In this document: piece after piece, positions 1 through 11,784 of the stretch
Layout of the letters: each line of letters starts with the position of its first letter
Position numbering within the stretch: position 1 is the first letter of the stretch
Assembly (NCBI GenBank): GCA_944472155.2
Contig: OX235275.1
Coordinates: 25,534,865 to 25,598,864, forward strand
Origin: Trichobilharzia szidati
Lineage: Eukaryota > Platyhelminthes > Trematoda > Strigeidida > Schistosomatidae
DNA length: 64,000 bases
Direction: 5' to 3'
Notes under the pieces: model-generated
Seen by the model: the letters and a program-made list of their open reading frames with translations, nothing else
Told to the model about the DNA's origin: nothing
Database searches by the model: none
Made by a program: the position numbers and the translations under genes

Positions 1-305
1 CAACAGAGATCTCTGGGAGAGAACCAAGCCAGCTGGAACCGAGTGTGTAAGAAATATGCAGGAAGAAATGGAGGTGGATTGGCCATACTGTGAGGAAACC
101 ATCAAGTGACATCACACACGATTGGGAAGCTGCGAGTCAGTCGTCAGTGCGAGAGTGACACGGAAGAAGTCATGTGGAGAGGAGATGAAACCATGTGGGC
201 AGACGTGGAGCCAGGTGAAAACGTTGGTGGAGAACCGAACGCAATGTAGACGTGAGGCTGAAGCCTTATGTTCCTCTAGGAACTAAAGGAAACAGTAATA
301 ATAAT
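1..305 (+). mobile_element. RTE LINE, 3' end only (5'-truncated by the window edge)
   Basis: The stretch matches the C-terminal coding end and tail of the RTE copies at 9300-9630 and 60240-60586, sharing the order 'agatctctggga', 'ggaagaaatgg', 'gaaaccatcaagtgac', 'gaaccgaacgcaatg' and 'cctatgttcctctagg'. It ends in an (AAT)-rich tail at about 294-310. Frames are broken, so it is a dead copy. The rest of the element lies left of the window or was never inserted. Confidence 0.8.
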
Positions 306-309
306 AACA

Positions 310-840
310 ATATATTCTCAGGTTTGTACATGAGAAAGGCCAGTTTATAGCCATCATCAGTATGATGAATAATATATATATATATATATATATATGGAAC
401 AAGCATACTCAAAATTATTCAATTATATAATGTAAATACAAGACAAGGTAATGGCATAATATTTGTAAGGTCATCTTTCATTGTTCAGAATCAATGTTTA
501 CAGCATAATAGTAAGCACTGTCATTGCTTACAAGTGTTAGGTATAGTAGATTATTCATAAAATGTTGGTTAGTTTACGGATAACTTTGATTTTAGCAAAA
601 TTACTTGACAGAGACTTACCACAACAGTGAGTGTCCAGTTAAGCGTACAAAAAAGTACTGTTGTAGCAGCCAGCAGGCAATTTCCAGTACATACGACGCC
701 GCTAGGAACCAGAATGATGGCGAACTAGTCCGTATTAATTGACGAGTGGAGCATATAGGAGCTGGAAATTATCATCACGTGAGTCAGTGAGGTTATAAAT
801 GCAACCATCAGGAATTTTTAATTATTTCTTAAATTACCAG
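310..840. other. AT-rich spacer with a (TA)n microsatellite
   Basis: No coding sequence or recognised repeat family was seen. A (TA)n run lies at about 372-395. Confidence 0.5.
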
Positions 841-844
841 GGGA

Positions 845-952
845 AATCGTGAGCACAGCTGAAGTGGAAAGCATAAGATAGAACAAAATGGAGATGTGTT
901 GTTGAAGCCCTATATTTTGCTCGGAACCCAAGGGAACAATAATAATATGTAA
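845..952 (+). mobile_element. RTE LINE 3' tail remnant
   Basis: It carries the typical terminal order 'gagatgtgttgttgaagccc', 'ctcggaacccaagggaacaa' and a short (AAT)n tail, like the copies ending at 14292 and 27600. Only about the last 100 bp remain. Confidence 0.7.
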
Positions 953-1195
953 TCATTTATGAAAAAATATGGATTGAGTTGTTTCGTAATTGCTGAAATT
1001 AAGCAGGTTTCCTTTCATCTTTTGATTAAACATATTTTTTGAGATGCTACGAAACATTTTAATTTTTTTGAAGACGATTTTACACTGTGGAAATACCTTT
1101 AAACAGAATTACAACTCCTCAGATATGTTATTTTCAATACTTTGTTGAAGTTTTCAGCTGTAATCATTAGGTTCACACTCTAAAAAAATTCTATT

Positions 1196-1490
1196 TATTA
1201 TTGTTCCATTGAGCTCTAAGTGGAACGCGGGACTTCATCGGCTCATCGTCATTTCATACTGTTCTCTGCGGTCTATTTTAGCTGGCTGGCTCCACGACTG
1301 TTCATAAGTTCTAGTCTTCTCCACACACTATCTCCACCGCATAACCTTTGGAGACACGTCCAACTCGCTGTTTCCCATTTGCGTTCTATTCAAGGGTCTA
1401 CCTAATACGTGATGTCACTCAGTCATCTCCTTAGAGTTTGTTCACTCCATCTCCATATACTTCGACAGATATGTTGAGTGATAGGTTGGT
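1196..1490 (-). mobile_element. RTE LINE 3' end, reverse orientation
   Basis: Read on the minus strand it ends with GGAACAATAATAA at 1196-1208, preceded by the RTE C-terminal coding region. The landmarks are the 'tgggaaacagcgagttgg' segment near 1368-1385 and the 'agtgacatcacgtatt' segment near 1405-1420. It resembles the more diverged RTE copies at 16545 and 44722. There is no open frame. Confidence 0.7.
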
Positions 1491-2044
1491 GGTTATTTCT
1501 TTTCCAGATTCATAAATTTCTGTATATTTTTGTATCTACTCAAAATATATTAAGTAGTATGAAATTTATGGAAAATTAAGCAGAACTGTGACAAGTTTAT
1601 CATATTCCAGTGATATTGCATTCCCCTCCTATCTTCATAGATTTTCCCCCTTTCATTTGAATCTATTTGAGAGGTATTGAAGGTTATGTCCACTATAGGT
1701 GGACCTAATGAATATATGAAAATGTACTGATTTCAAAGTCTTGTTACGAAATTATTTCCCAATTACTACCAATTAGATATGACTACACTAGGGAAAACAG
1801 AATTTTAGTGATTATTCTCTACTTGTAGGAATTTCAGATTTCAGTCAGCTTGAATAGCACAAGGCATCTGCAGTACTCAGTCTAGGGTTTCATATGCTCC
1901 AAATGGAGAACGGGGCTCCACACACGAATGTACAGCTTACCTGATAGTGACTTCGTCGAAAAGAAAAATGTTTTCTTTGCAACCACCTTTTAAATATTTC
2001 CTACTATCTATTCTCATTGGCGTGAAGTTTTTTTTAAAAAAAAC

Positions 2045-2205
2045 CTTAACATTTTGAGCTGACATAGGTTAGAGAACCACTGAAAATCTAGGAGTAATGG
2101 AGAGCTGTTTCGTCAGTCTTGTTTGAGACTCTTCATTAGCAGGCACCGAACACAAGGGTTCCAACCCACGACCCATAGCGCAACTGGCACTAAACAGTGT
2201 CATCA
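2045..2205 (-). mobile_element. tRNA-derived SINE (family S1), minus copy
   Basis: The reverse strand has the S1 order: tRNA-like B-box remnant ('gggttccaaccc' on plus at about 2157-2168), then a hammerhead-derived hairpin (AAGAGTCTCAAACAAGACTGACGAAAC on minus, about 2112-2140), then the S1 3' tail 'ggttctctaacc'. The hammerhead core is degenerate. It lies head-to-head with the plus-strand S1 copy that starts at about 2270. Confidence 0.65.
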
Positions 2206-2269
2206 AGTAGGCAGTTACCTGGGATCCAGTGGAAAGTCATGACCAGTGGCTAATGCCAGTCATCCTTTA

Positions 2270-2530
2270 TCGTCAATCGGTAGAAGTCGGAATTCATGGA
2301 GTAGCCATTGGATTGGGTTCCAGTGGCTGAGTGATGAGTAATGCAAGCTCACCTTATAACCCTTAGGATCGTGGATTCAAACTCTTGTGTTGGGTGCGTA
2401 CAGCTAGAATGGAGTCTGAATTTAGGACCAGCACTCTCAGGTTTCCAATGGTTCTCTAACCGATGTCAGCTCAGAATGGTAAGTTTTTCGACAAACTTCA
2501 TACCTTTGAGAAGAGATAGTAGGAAATATT
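2270..2530 (+). mobile_element. tRNA-derived SINE (family S1), diverged plus copy
   Basis: It begins with the S1 leader (a variant of 'gaattcatgggctggccatt'), then an A-box-like 'agtggctgagtgatg', a weak B-box 'ggattcaaactc', and the S1 tail 'ccaatggttctctaaccgat'. The hammerhead segment between them is badly decayed. Predicted short ORFs here are not genes. Confidence 0.65.
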
Positions 2531-2599
2531 AAAAAGAAGTAAGCAGATAAGAAAAACTTCTTTACGGCAAAACCATCATCAAATTTCTACAAACCAATA

Positions 2600-3003
2600 C
2601 TTGAATATCAATGAGATGCTCACTGACGACTGGCCCTATTCAGATAGGTAGTTACCTGGAGTTCCAGTGGGAAGTCGTGACCAGTAGGTTGAAGCAGGTC
2701 GGGTGTGAGGACAAATACTTGCCGAAGACATTGGCTAGCGGTTGCGCTATGTCGTGAATTGGCAGAAGTTAGAATTCATGCGCCATTGGGTCGGGTCCCA
2801 GTGGCTTAATGGTATACGAGCTCGCCTTGTAAGCAGAAGGTCCTGGGTTCGAATCCAGGTGGGTGCGTTCTGTGAAGAGTCCCAAACTAGGACGAAACAG
2901 TTGTCCAGTACTCCCAGGTTTTCCAATGGTTCTCTAACCACTGTCAGCACATGATGAAATCCTGTAACCAATCAACCAAATCCCTACAAACCAATACTTG
3001 AAT
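2600..3003 (+). mobile_element. tRNA-derived SINE (family S1), near full length, with hammerhead relic
   Basis: It shows an intact-looking internal Pol III promoter: A box TGGCTTAATGG at 2802-2812 and B box GGGTTCGAATCC at 2845-2856. Downstream lies a hammerhead-like segment (about 2862-2920) with stem II GTCC/GGAC and the GAAAC strand, but the first core strand reads CTGTGAAGA (2870-2878), one base longer than the CUGANGA consensus. The 3' end matches the copies at 35800 and 62330. The family resembles the Sm-alpha class of schistosome SINE-like repeats that encode hammerheads; the exact family name is not certain. Confidence 0.8.
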
Positions 3004-4150
3004 AAGCTGTACACTCGTGTATTTACAGTATGGTAAAAGCTTGAGAAAGTTTCAGAAGTATTTACAGTCGAAGGCATTCAAAAAAACATCCTCCAATCGT
3101 TTCATTTATCGCATATAACAGGCATTTGATAAACAAACTTCTAAAAATATCTACAGCAGACTTGATGTCCTAATTGATTAATTATCTGATTTCATTCAGC
3201 TTGATTTCATTTATTCCAGTTAGATATTGAACACTGATTAATTCAATGATATATATATATATATATTCAGGTACTTATATATTATAACAAAAGAAGAAAC
3301 TGCTAAACAAATCAATAACATTAAGTAGATGATTAGATAAATAAATAAAGAGATAGATAGATAGATAAATAGTTGATTAAAACAAAACAAATTTCATTGA
3401 ACAATTGAATCATTTAATGTATAATTTAGATAGATAGCATCAATAGTTGTTTATTTTTTTTTGACTACTTTAAGTGACTGAAGTGATTCTGTGTTTTTTT
3501 TTTTGCTAAAGGAAATGTGATAGTAATTTGAAAAAAAACAAACAAAATAAATTTGCATAATATATGTATATATATTAGAAAATCGTCTTAATTGCATAGA
3601 ATTCTGTTAAATGTAGTGTTCAGTTGCTTGTTTTGTTTATATATATTTGACCAACACATTTAGAGAGGTGTTTTTAAAAATATTTGGGGTGGGGGATGGT
3701 ATATATGTATAAGTGTTTATGTGTATATGATTTTTTTGTTGATCAAAACTAAAAATAATATTCAAGGAGTTTTTTTCTCACATCTACAAGTATTGTTAAT
3801 GGTTTGTGAGGAATACGATGGTACCATCACTGTTTATTTCGTCAGCTTCTTACGAGCTAATTACAGTCTAAGGGAATTAACTAAGTTTGTGTGACATGAT
3901 TTCAGTGGACAGGGGAGCTCAAAATTGACAAACAGTCCTCAAAAATTACACTTACAAAAATTACACTCTCGATTGACAGCGTCGATCGTGCCAACGGAGT
4001 GCCAACAATTATACATCTCATCAAACAGTCATAATAATGGCAGGAATACAAAAATGTAAGAATAAATTATTAATTATTAGGGATAGTGGCCACGATACAT
4101 TTCTGTTAGGAAGAACGATAATTACTCCTACTCAATCTTGTACCTTCTTG
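3004..4150. other. AT-rich stretch, no recognised gene
   Basis: Poly-T/poly-A tracts and short (TA)n runs (for example about 3249-3266) dominate. No open frame of note and no match to the window's repeat families was seen. Confidence 0.5.
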
Positions 4151-5460
4151 AAAAAGTTTTAATGACCTCAGACAGTTTATTTATGGGCAGGGCGGAAGTA
4201 CTTTAGATAGTGCTGCTGTATTACATCATAGCATTGTCTCCTCCTTAGCAATAAAGGCCGAATATATGTGTTGCACCTTCCTCGACCACACATCTGCTTT
4301 TGACTTAGTACCTAGTTGCCGTTTGTTAAGTGAGCTTTCCTTATTCCAACTGAGCTCTGGATTGTTAACTGGCTGCATTCTTATTTCTTATTTTGCCTTG
4401 CTTACTGAAGCTGGTGTTGCTCAAAGTGTTGTTCTCTCTCTGTTTTTCTGTTTTCTATCTCCCTACTTGACTTACCTCTTTCGAATGAAATCAGCTGGGT
4501 GAAATATGCTGACGATCTGACTGTCTGGTTTCCTGTCAGATTGTAGCAAAATTAATTGCTTTCTATCGGATATCAACCAGTGGTCTAAGCTAAATAGTCT
4601 AATGCTAAATCCCTTAAAATTCAAGGACTACTGACTTCTACTTTAGACATGAGAGTGATCTACAATGACTGGGGTGTAAACATAATGCCTGTCGCGTAGA
4701 AGGGACTGTGACAGAAACTAAGTCTAACACACGCAAGGGTCAGACAACAGATCATTTATTGAGGAAATCAAGAGATATTTATGTATATTTTTATGTAAAT
4801 TATTATTCGTTATTGGAAGCAGAGAAGAAACGTCTTCTGACTGGTTGTTTTCCTGCTGAAGGTTATTCTGTCATCTCTTCGTGGCCATTCCTTTGAAGGT
4901 CAGACCATATATCTGAGAATCGTATCCGCCCATGCCAAGTCTGCTGTGATTGGTTATTGAGTTAGCCTTTGTTCTTGTTTTTTTTTCTCGTGACCAAGAT
5001 ATGGGAGATGAATACTGACGTAAATTGCTATCTACCAATTTTGGCTAGCAGACAGCTCTCACCACAGAAATACCTTGGTATATTGCTATCGTCTGACCTT
5101 ACTTGTCCATCCCATATTTTTTCGATCTCCAAGAAAATATTCCGTCTAAGAAGCCGAGATAATCTTGAATCCCTCAACCTTTGCTTTTACAACTTGTTAA
5201 CTCTTGAATCCTAACTACTATACTTTATTGCTCTCCCGTGGTCTTTTCTGGGCTACTGAAAAGGGACTGCTTCATTTTGAGAAGGGTATTCAAGGACGTC
5301 AATAGAACAAGTGGTGTGCAACTTGTCTTGTTACTACACTAGTTGTTAGCAATCTAAACTCATGCGAGAAATAGTCTAAATCCATATTGTCTGACCACCA
5401 ACATCTCACCTATTCTCACCTTACAGGACTAGAATTCAGTAAAAAAGATTACAATAAATA
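4150..5460 (+). pseudogene. CR1-type LINE reverse transcriptase fragment, decayed and interrupted
   Basis: The piece at 4266-4502 reads as the RT palm start (residues CTFLDHTSAFDLVP carry the A-motif D). After a frame change, the catalytic YADD is at 4505-4516 in the context VKYADDLTV. The C-terminal segment resumes at about 5075 (YLGILLSSDLT), with more CR1 sequence to about 5440. The same segments occur in the copies at 12590, 28890 and 45221. About 320 bp between roughly 4690 and 5010 do not match the other copies and may be a later insertion of unknown type. Stops and frameshifts make it non-functional. Confidence 0.75.
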
Positions 5461-5471
5461 TTCCCGTAGTA

Positions 5472-6455
5472 AAATTTAGAACAACACATTTAAGCGAACA
5501 ATATTGTGTTTTCAATTAGATCTCATCAGGCTTAACTCTAATATATGTAAGTTTACAAATAAAAATTCAAATATAAACCAATCATGGTGTTTTGTCTATA
5601 GCATAATACGATGGTGAATATAAATTGTGCAATTAGTCATAATAGTAGTAATGATAATATTGACAATAATGGATTTATCAATAATAAGGATGAAAAAGTG
5701 AGGCAATCCGTGATAACACGAACAAACAAATGTTCAGGTGGAAATAGTCAACAAAGGCTAGTAAAAACAAATGAAGGCTACACAAGGGGATTCCTAAGTC
5801 CAATTGTCTTTCGGTGATTTCTTGACAAATGTAATCTACTGTCTCCACAAGCGGTACATTTGTGAATAGTGTGATGATACATCCATGGATAACATGCGTT
5901 TATACCTCACATTAGTCTCGGATATTTTTGAAATAAAGTCGAAGACATCACTAATTCTATGTTGCACAATTTCTGTGTGCAAAGGACCCAGAATCTTAAC
6001 TTAACTTCTACACCACCCCTTACTTATATTTTCAACCCCTCTCTTATCATTCCTTAATCTTATCACATCTCCGTTAAAAACGTGTTTCATTTACTTCCCT
6101 TACAATCAATCTAGCATTACGCAATCCGTTCATTTGTTTTTACCAGCCTTTATCGACTACTTCCACCTGAACAGTTGTTTGTTTAATCATAATATTTTTT
6201 TCTTTATTCGTGTTATCACAGATTGCCTCACTTTTTCATCCTCGTTATTGATAAATCCATTATTATTATTATCATTACAACTATTATGACTAATTGCACA
6301 ATTTGTATTCACCATCGTATTATCCTATAGACAAAACACCATGATTGGTTTATATTTGAATTTTTATTTGTAAACTTATATATATTAGAGTTAAGCCTGA
6401 TGAGATCTAATTGAAAGCACACTATTGTTCGCTTAAATGTGTTGTTCTAAAAGAT
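5472..6455. repeat. Fold-back element: ~320-bp inverted arms around a PLE RT fragment
   Basis: The left arm (about 5475-5790) and right arm (about 6125-6453) are inverted copies of each other. Shared landmarks are 'gaacaacacatttaagcgaa' on the left and its reverse complement near 6432-6450, and the 'caaaacaccatgattggttt' block near 6342-6361. The spacer (about 5800-6000), read on minus, gives an RT-like peptide with LSMDVSSHYSQM, resembling the PLE RT motif (LDVxSLFTNVP). It is frameshifted and ends at a stop. The right arm recurs at 44976-45220 plus 46494-46620. Confidence 0.7.
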
Positions 6456-6569
6456 TATATACTGGCACTACCAAGTATGGGAACCCAACGATAACATATT
6501 TGATTTGGCCGTGTTCTATGCGATAGAGACAGTGTTAGGCGGGAAATCTATGAATTACTATTGATATAA

Positions 6570-7700
6570 GTATAAAACTTGCGCATTGTAGTAGAGTGTA
6601 ACTCCATTATAGATAAGATTTATTTTGATAAAGTCTCACAGTGTTTGTTATGCAGTAATATTTACTGATGACAATGTTTCCAGAACAATTTGCTACTGTT
6701 CATAATCAGATCAAGGTACTCACATAACTTTTTTCCTTCATTTATATACACGAGTGGAATTGATCAGACATTTGAATAAAAATCAGTATAGGGTAATGTA
6801 CATTAAGATATACTAATAATTTGAGTGTTATCAATAAAATTCAATCAGATGGGAAATAGGACGAGTGTTTCTATAGTCAAAATAACTTACTTGTTACAAT
6901 GTTATAATGTACGTGAATCGGGATAGAATTTTAAGATTATTTATTATCCTCCTCTGATTTGACTGGTGGTAATAATATCTTCCATATTTACAGTATGAGT
7001 GGTGAGTCATTTCTGTTGTATGTGTTGGGTGCAGATTCACCCGATGAACCAGGATTCAGTAATCAACCACTGTCTCCCCCTGTCCACCTACCTATATTAC
7101 TTTTTAGAGTTTTGACTCTGTCCCACCCACCCTATTATGTAGTTGTGTGTAAATGCATGTAGTGCTATTGCTGAGTTTTTTCCTAAATGGTTTATCTTCG
7201 TGGGATCAATCATTCTAACCGCAGGTAAATTCTTATGTTCTGATGATCTGACTACCCCCGATCTACTGGTTTGACCTATGTAGTTTACTTAACTCACAGT
7301 CATTGCAAGGTATTTTGTAAATTATATTATTTTGTCTAATTGAGCTAACCGACAGGGTTATTTAACCTACACAGCTTGTCCTACCTGAATGAGTTTTCTA
7401 GGTTTGAATGCCACCCTGATTCCTGCTTTGTTGAGAATCCTACGAAGGGCTTCAGATGTCTTCTGCTTATATGGTATAACTGTAGATACCCTATATTCTT
7501 TCTTATTTATGCTATCATTATTAGTTTCCCGATTATTTTTATTTTGCTTTTGATCTTTTTTGATATTCCTAATGAATTTTATAGGATAGTTAGTTATCCA
7601 ACACGAACGCCTCTTCTATCTGTTTCATTTCATCATTTTTTTTGTGCTACTTAGTGCTGTTGCTCAATTTGTTAGACACTTAACTAAGCCAGTTTTTACA
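6570..7700 (-). mobile_element. Penelope-like element (family PLE-A), endonuclease region plus 3' UTR, decayed
   Basis: It is homologous over its length to 46980-47700 and 53510-54650 (same orientation) and to 58500-59570 (opposite). On minus it runs from a region with a PLE RT/endonuclease linker (about 7700-7400), through a decayed GIY-YIG segment (about 7330-7200), to a 3' UTR hairpin at about 6670-6710. The UTR ends near 6570 in 'gcgcattgtagtagagtgta' (on plus). No frame is open, so this is a dead 5'-truncated copy. Confidence 0.7.
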
Positions 7701-7975
7701 AACAACGGACGAGCTGAATTAAAATCTAAATATCTATTAGCAGAATGCGTTGGTTTTTTTTATAAACGCTAGCGTGCAGTTTACCTTGTTCTGTTTTTTT
7801 TAAATTTTACAGTCTAACATCACAGCTAATTATCCTTGTAAAATAAAACGAACAGAACAGAGTAACTGCACGCTAACGTTTATAAAAAAACTAATATTGG
7901 ATATTTAGATTTTAATTCAGCTCGTCCGTTGTTTGTAAAGGCTGGCTTAGTTAAGTGTCTAACAAACTGAGCCTT
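7660..7975. repeat. Inverted repeat at the 5' side of a PLE-A copy
   Basis: The arms (about 7665-7808 and 7850-7970) are inverted copies. Both contain 'acaaacaacggacgagctga' or its complement, then 'attaaaatctaaatat'. The arm sequence also occurs once, uninverted, inside the PLE-A copy at about 54640-54790. So this is PLE internal sequence turned back on itself, not a new element. Confidence 0.75.
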
Positions 7976-8544
7976 ATTTTATGAACTGTTTCTCAGTAAG
8001 TTAGTAATTTCATACCCAGCGCTGTTTTTATCACATAAGATGCGTGTCAAAATGGTTATCATCATACAAGCACATAGTCTTTTATTATTGCTTCCAGTCC
8101 TACCTGATGAAATGCCTAAGCTTTCATCTTAGGCTTACAGATTTTCTCCATGTTACCCTCTGATTCCCGCTCAGTTCATCGCTTCGCATTTAAGCTCCAC
8201 TCGGGGATCTGGAGCTCAATGTCACTTTACGCTCTTAGCTGCAAATATTTTGGACGAAACATTCTTGGTTGTTTCGTTGTTTGCCAGGACTCCAAATTTC
8301 TAACACTTTCTAGCCGGCCATCTGGTCGTCAGTATAGAGCTACGTCAGCTGATTATGGAAGTCCACAGTACAGTGATGGAAATGCTATTCTTGATGTGTG
8401 ACTTGAGGCTCTGACACTTAATGAAGGACAGGTTGATTAGGATGACCAGGATCTTGGCCCTTATTTTGAGTGCAGTAGATTCCTGTAATAATTTCAGAAA
8501 AATAAAGGTCTGTCTTACTTTTCCGATACTACCTTTACCTTCGC
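7976..8544. other. Unassigned sequence
   Basis: No recognised family, no credible coding frame. Short open frames here overlap on both strands and lack any motif. Confidence 0.4.
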
Positions 8545-9634
8545 TATTACGGGGTGCCGCCGACAATTATACATCTCATCAAACAGTTGTACGACAATGC
8601 TGCATGCCAAGTAGTCCACAACGAGAAACTTACGGAATCCTTCGAAGTGTGGACAGGAGTAAGACAAGGCTGCTTGCTATCGCCAATGATTTTCCTGATT
8701 GTAGTAGATTGGATAATGTGACAGACAGTGAGCAGCAAGGAAACAGGTATAAAATGGACTCACACAAAAAAGAACTTGGAGGATCTGGACTTCGCCGATG
8801 ATATATGTCTGATTTCCCACAAACTGGAAGATATGCAAATGAAAAGCAACAAGTTGGCAGAAGAAGCATCCAGAGAAGATAGGACTTCAGGTGAACATAG
8901 AGAAAGCAGATGTAATGAAGATTCCTGGGCAACACCACCACCAACAACAGACAACAATCAGCATAAATGGGAGGAACCTTTAAGAAACAACCTCCTTTAC
9001 CTACCTGGGAAGCATCGTTTCAACTACAGGCGGACGGAACTGACGAGGATATCAAAGCGAGGATCGATAAAGCAAGGCAAGCTTTCATCACTATCAAGTC
9101 TGTGTGGAGATCAACAGCACTCACAATGAAAATGAAAATAAGATCCGGATTTTCAACACCAATGTGAAGTCAGTGCTACTCACTTTACGGATCAGAGACT
9201 TGTGCGCGTCATAAAGAGCATCTCAAACAAACTACAGACCTTCATTAACAGCTGTCTTCGCTCAATACTCAAGATCAGATGGCCAGCCAGAAATGATCAG
9301 CTACAGGGATCTCTGGGAGCAAACCAACATAGCAGGAACCGATTGTGAAACAAATAGGCAGGAAGAAATGGAGGTAGATGGATTGGCCATACTCTAAGGA
9401 AACCATCAAGTGACATCACTAGACAAGCCATCGCTCGAGTGGAACCCGAAAGGGAAGTGGCGAGTTGGTCGTGCAAGGGTGACTTGGAGGAGGTCATGTG
9501 AAGAGGAGATGAAAACGTGTGGGCAGACTTGAAGCCAGGTGAAAACTTTAGCAGAGAACCGAACGCAATTGGGACGCACGGTTGAAGCCCTATGTTCCTC
9601 TAGGAATTAAAGGAAACTGTAATAATAATAATAC
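8545..9634 (+). pseudogene. RTE LINE, 5'-truncated copy (RT palm to tail)
   Basis: It starts in the RT domain (LIKQLYDN, then VRQGCLLSPM), has an in-frame stop at the WIM*Q position (about 8717), the catalytic FADD at about 8793-8804, and the family's frame break near 8880. The C-terminal region and an (AAT)n tail end at 9634. It belongs to a subfamily distinct from the 24375 element (ICLISHKLEDMQ versus LCLMSHKIED) and shared with 36555 and 59915. Confidence 0.85.
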
Positions 9635-9724
9635 CTTTACAATCCTGATCTGAGACACCTAAGTTTGAAACGATGTTACTCAGATAAGTGAAAAAGGTGA
9701 ATTACCTGGTTTTTCACTCACCGA

Positions 9725-9844
9725 TAGTGACCGGTGCTTGTCGTTGTTGTTGTAGTTGGTTATATATCTTCATAACCTCTATCTTTGATATGTTCAATTG
9801 AAATCCTGTACTCAGTGGCTGTTTCGTCTATCAACTTGTTGATT
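9725..9844 (-). mobile_element. RTE LINE fragment, left part of an interrupted minus copy
   Basis: On plus it matches the reverse complement of the RTE segment seen at 39640-39730 ('gttgttgttgtagttggtta', 'cataacctct'). It stops at about 9844, and the next RTE segment continues at 11344, so the two flank the inserted PLE. Confidence 0.65.
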
Positions 9845-11343
9845 CATCAATAATCTCATCCAGGTATGAATGAAAACAAAACACGTAGTTCAGCGAAGAG
9901 TCTTCTTTCGGCAGCGAATTCATTTTGTTAGGTGTACAATCGCAAATATACATGAGTTATTTTGTATGCATGCTTACATTAAGTTTGTCAGACAAAAATA
10001 CAATTGGTTATGGTTATTTTAACTAAACAGGTGAAAATTAGTAAGTTTTGGGTAGAGTTGCGCAATAAAAAACGGTCAAGAAAATTGGGTGTTAATGAAA
10101 CTAGTGTAGTAAAAAAGGTGATGAGTTGTCACAAACAGTTGTTAAAAAGCAGTTACGTAATAATATGAATAGTTTGATGATTGAGTTTTACTCAGGATGC
10201 ACATAGAAACGACGTAGAGAATATGAAATTACGGTAGAGTTTTAAATGAATACAAGAATTATAAGTAATGAAAGAAACAGGCAAACAAACAAAATTAAGT
10301 TATCAAAAATCAACAAAGTTGTTACCATGATAATAGAAGTGGTTGAGTAATTCTCTTTTGTATGCACAACTCCGATTTTTCTATGTGAATGGCCAGAGCT
10401 TCAGTGATACAAAGAAGACGAAACCGTATTGCCTTTGGTAGGTTATTCTTGACTCTGTAGATTACTTTGAAGCACGAGGCGTTTGTTGAGATGGAATGAT
10501 CAGTGTTAACCAGGTGTTCAATTATCGCACTCCTTATAGCATCACTATTGCCTTTCCGCAACCATTCTGGATAGTGTTCTTGAGTCCTCTTGGACAGGAC
10601 GCGCGTTGAACGGCCGATGAACCTTTCTCCACAGCAGCAGGTGAACTAATATTTGCACACAGAAATAGTCAAATGCGAGATCTTGTCCTTAAGGCTTCTG
10701 TGGATCAGTGAGCGACTAGAGAACACTATTCCTAGCGTTGCTGCAAAAAGTGTTCTTCTAAGAGATGATCTGATCCTTCTCTTGAGAATATCGCTTGTTA
10801 TATCTCCCTTGAAATCCAAGTTCATGTAGCTTTTCTTTTTCGGTGTGAAGTGAAGTTTCATTTCTACAAATTCTTGGTTTGATATTTTTGTCAATGAATC
10901 TTGGTGGGTATCCATTTTGGATGAAGATTTCTCTCAAAAGATCTAATTCTGTTTCAAGAATATCGGGACTACAGATGCGTCGGATGCCGGTGGCAAAAGA
11001 CTTGATTAAATTCAGCTTTTGTTGAATGGATACCCAGTAATAGAAGCTTGTTAACTGACCATCATAAGTAGCTTTACTATGGATAGATCGGCTTAGGTCC
11101 CATAAGTTCTTCTTGTTAGTTAGACAGCAAGAAAGGGAATTTTTGATTCGTTTTCCATTTCAACAGTGAATTTTATTACCGGAGGGTAGCAGTTAAATGT
11201 CTACAGGAGTAGACTACTAATTTTCACGTGTTAAGTTGAAATAAACATGACAAATTTTATTTTTGTTTGATAAAATAATCCGTATGTACTTGGGATTCTG
11301 CAGCTAAGAAAATGAATTCACCGGCGAAAAGAGACTCTTCGCT
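9845..11343 (-). mobile_element. PLE-C Penelope-like element with inverted ends, inserted in an RTE
   Basis: The coding remnant on minus has a linker region (10646-10915), then a GIY-YIG domain. After one stop codon (CKY*) it continues CCCGERFIGRSTRVLSKR, with the FIG variant of YIG and the following conserved Arg, and then the C-terminal part at 10322-10561. Ends at about 9886-10050 and 11205-11340 are inverted copies of each other. The insertion is flanked by near-identical 'caacttgttgatt' (9832-9844) and 'aacttgttggtt' (11344-11355), a likely target-site duplication. One stop and frame breaks make it inactive. Confidence 0.7.
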
Positions 11344-11430
11344 GAACTTGTTGGTTCTCGCCTTCACATCTTCAAGCTTGTGTGACGTGTGATATAAGTC
11401 GTCCGCCGGGTCCAACATAGTTCATTCTTT
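11344..11430 (-). mobile_element. RTE LINE fragment, right part of the interrupted minus copy
   Basis: On plus it matches the reverse complement of the RTE region with 'agcttgtgtgacgtgtgata' and 'agtcgtccgccgggtccaa', aligned to 39750-39800. It directly continues the fragment ending at 9844. Confidence 0.6.
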
Positions 11431-11784
11431 TGGCTTCCTAGGGTCTGACGACTTCACTAGCTGCCTAGACTTCTAGGTGGTTCAATGACCGGGAGAAGAA
11501 GGAAGTTTGGGTACAGCGCTAACGACCTCATCAGGGAATGGTGACACCAGTAACTACAGAAACTTCAAAATATGGGGAAAATCAGATTAAAGACCTAATT
11601 CAGGATAATCGGGAAATTATCCTACATCAGTAGTGATTGAAAATGAACTCTAGTTGAGACATTTTGATTTCATTCTCTTCTAAACATGTCAACCGTTCAA
11701 ATCCAAACAAAAGATATCAAACAATGTCAGCGATGTACTAGAACTTAAACTCATTTCAAAAGTTAGTTTGTAACGATTTCATTC
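11431..11784. other. Unassigned sequence
   Basis: No gene or known repeat was recognised here. Confidence 0.4.

Noticed and set aside
2802..2860. tRNA gene suggested by A and B boxes (also at 24020-24075, 35880-35941, 48369-48425, 62481-62493)
   Set aside because: The cloverleaf cannot be completed and each is followed by the conserved SINE body, so these are SINE heads.
4266..4502. 78-residue ORF as a gene
   Set aside because: It is the palm-start fragment of a CR1 RT with a frame break before YADD.
8728..9129. 133-residue ORF as a host gene
   Set aside because: It is an RTE RT piece (DFADDICLISH) read past the frame break into a non-native frame.
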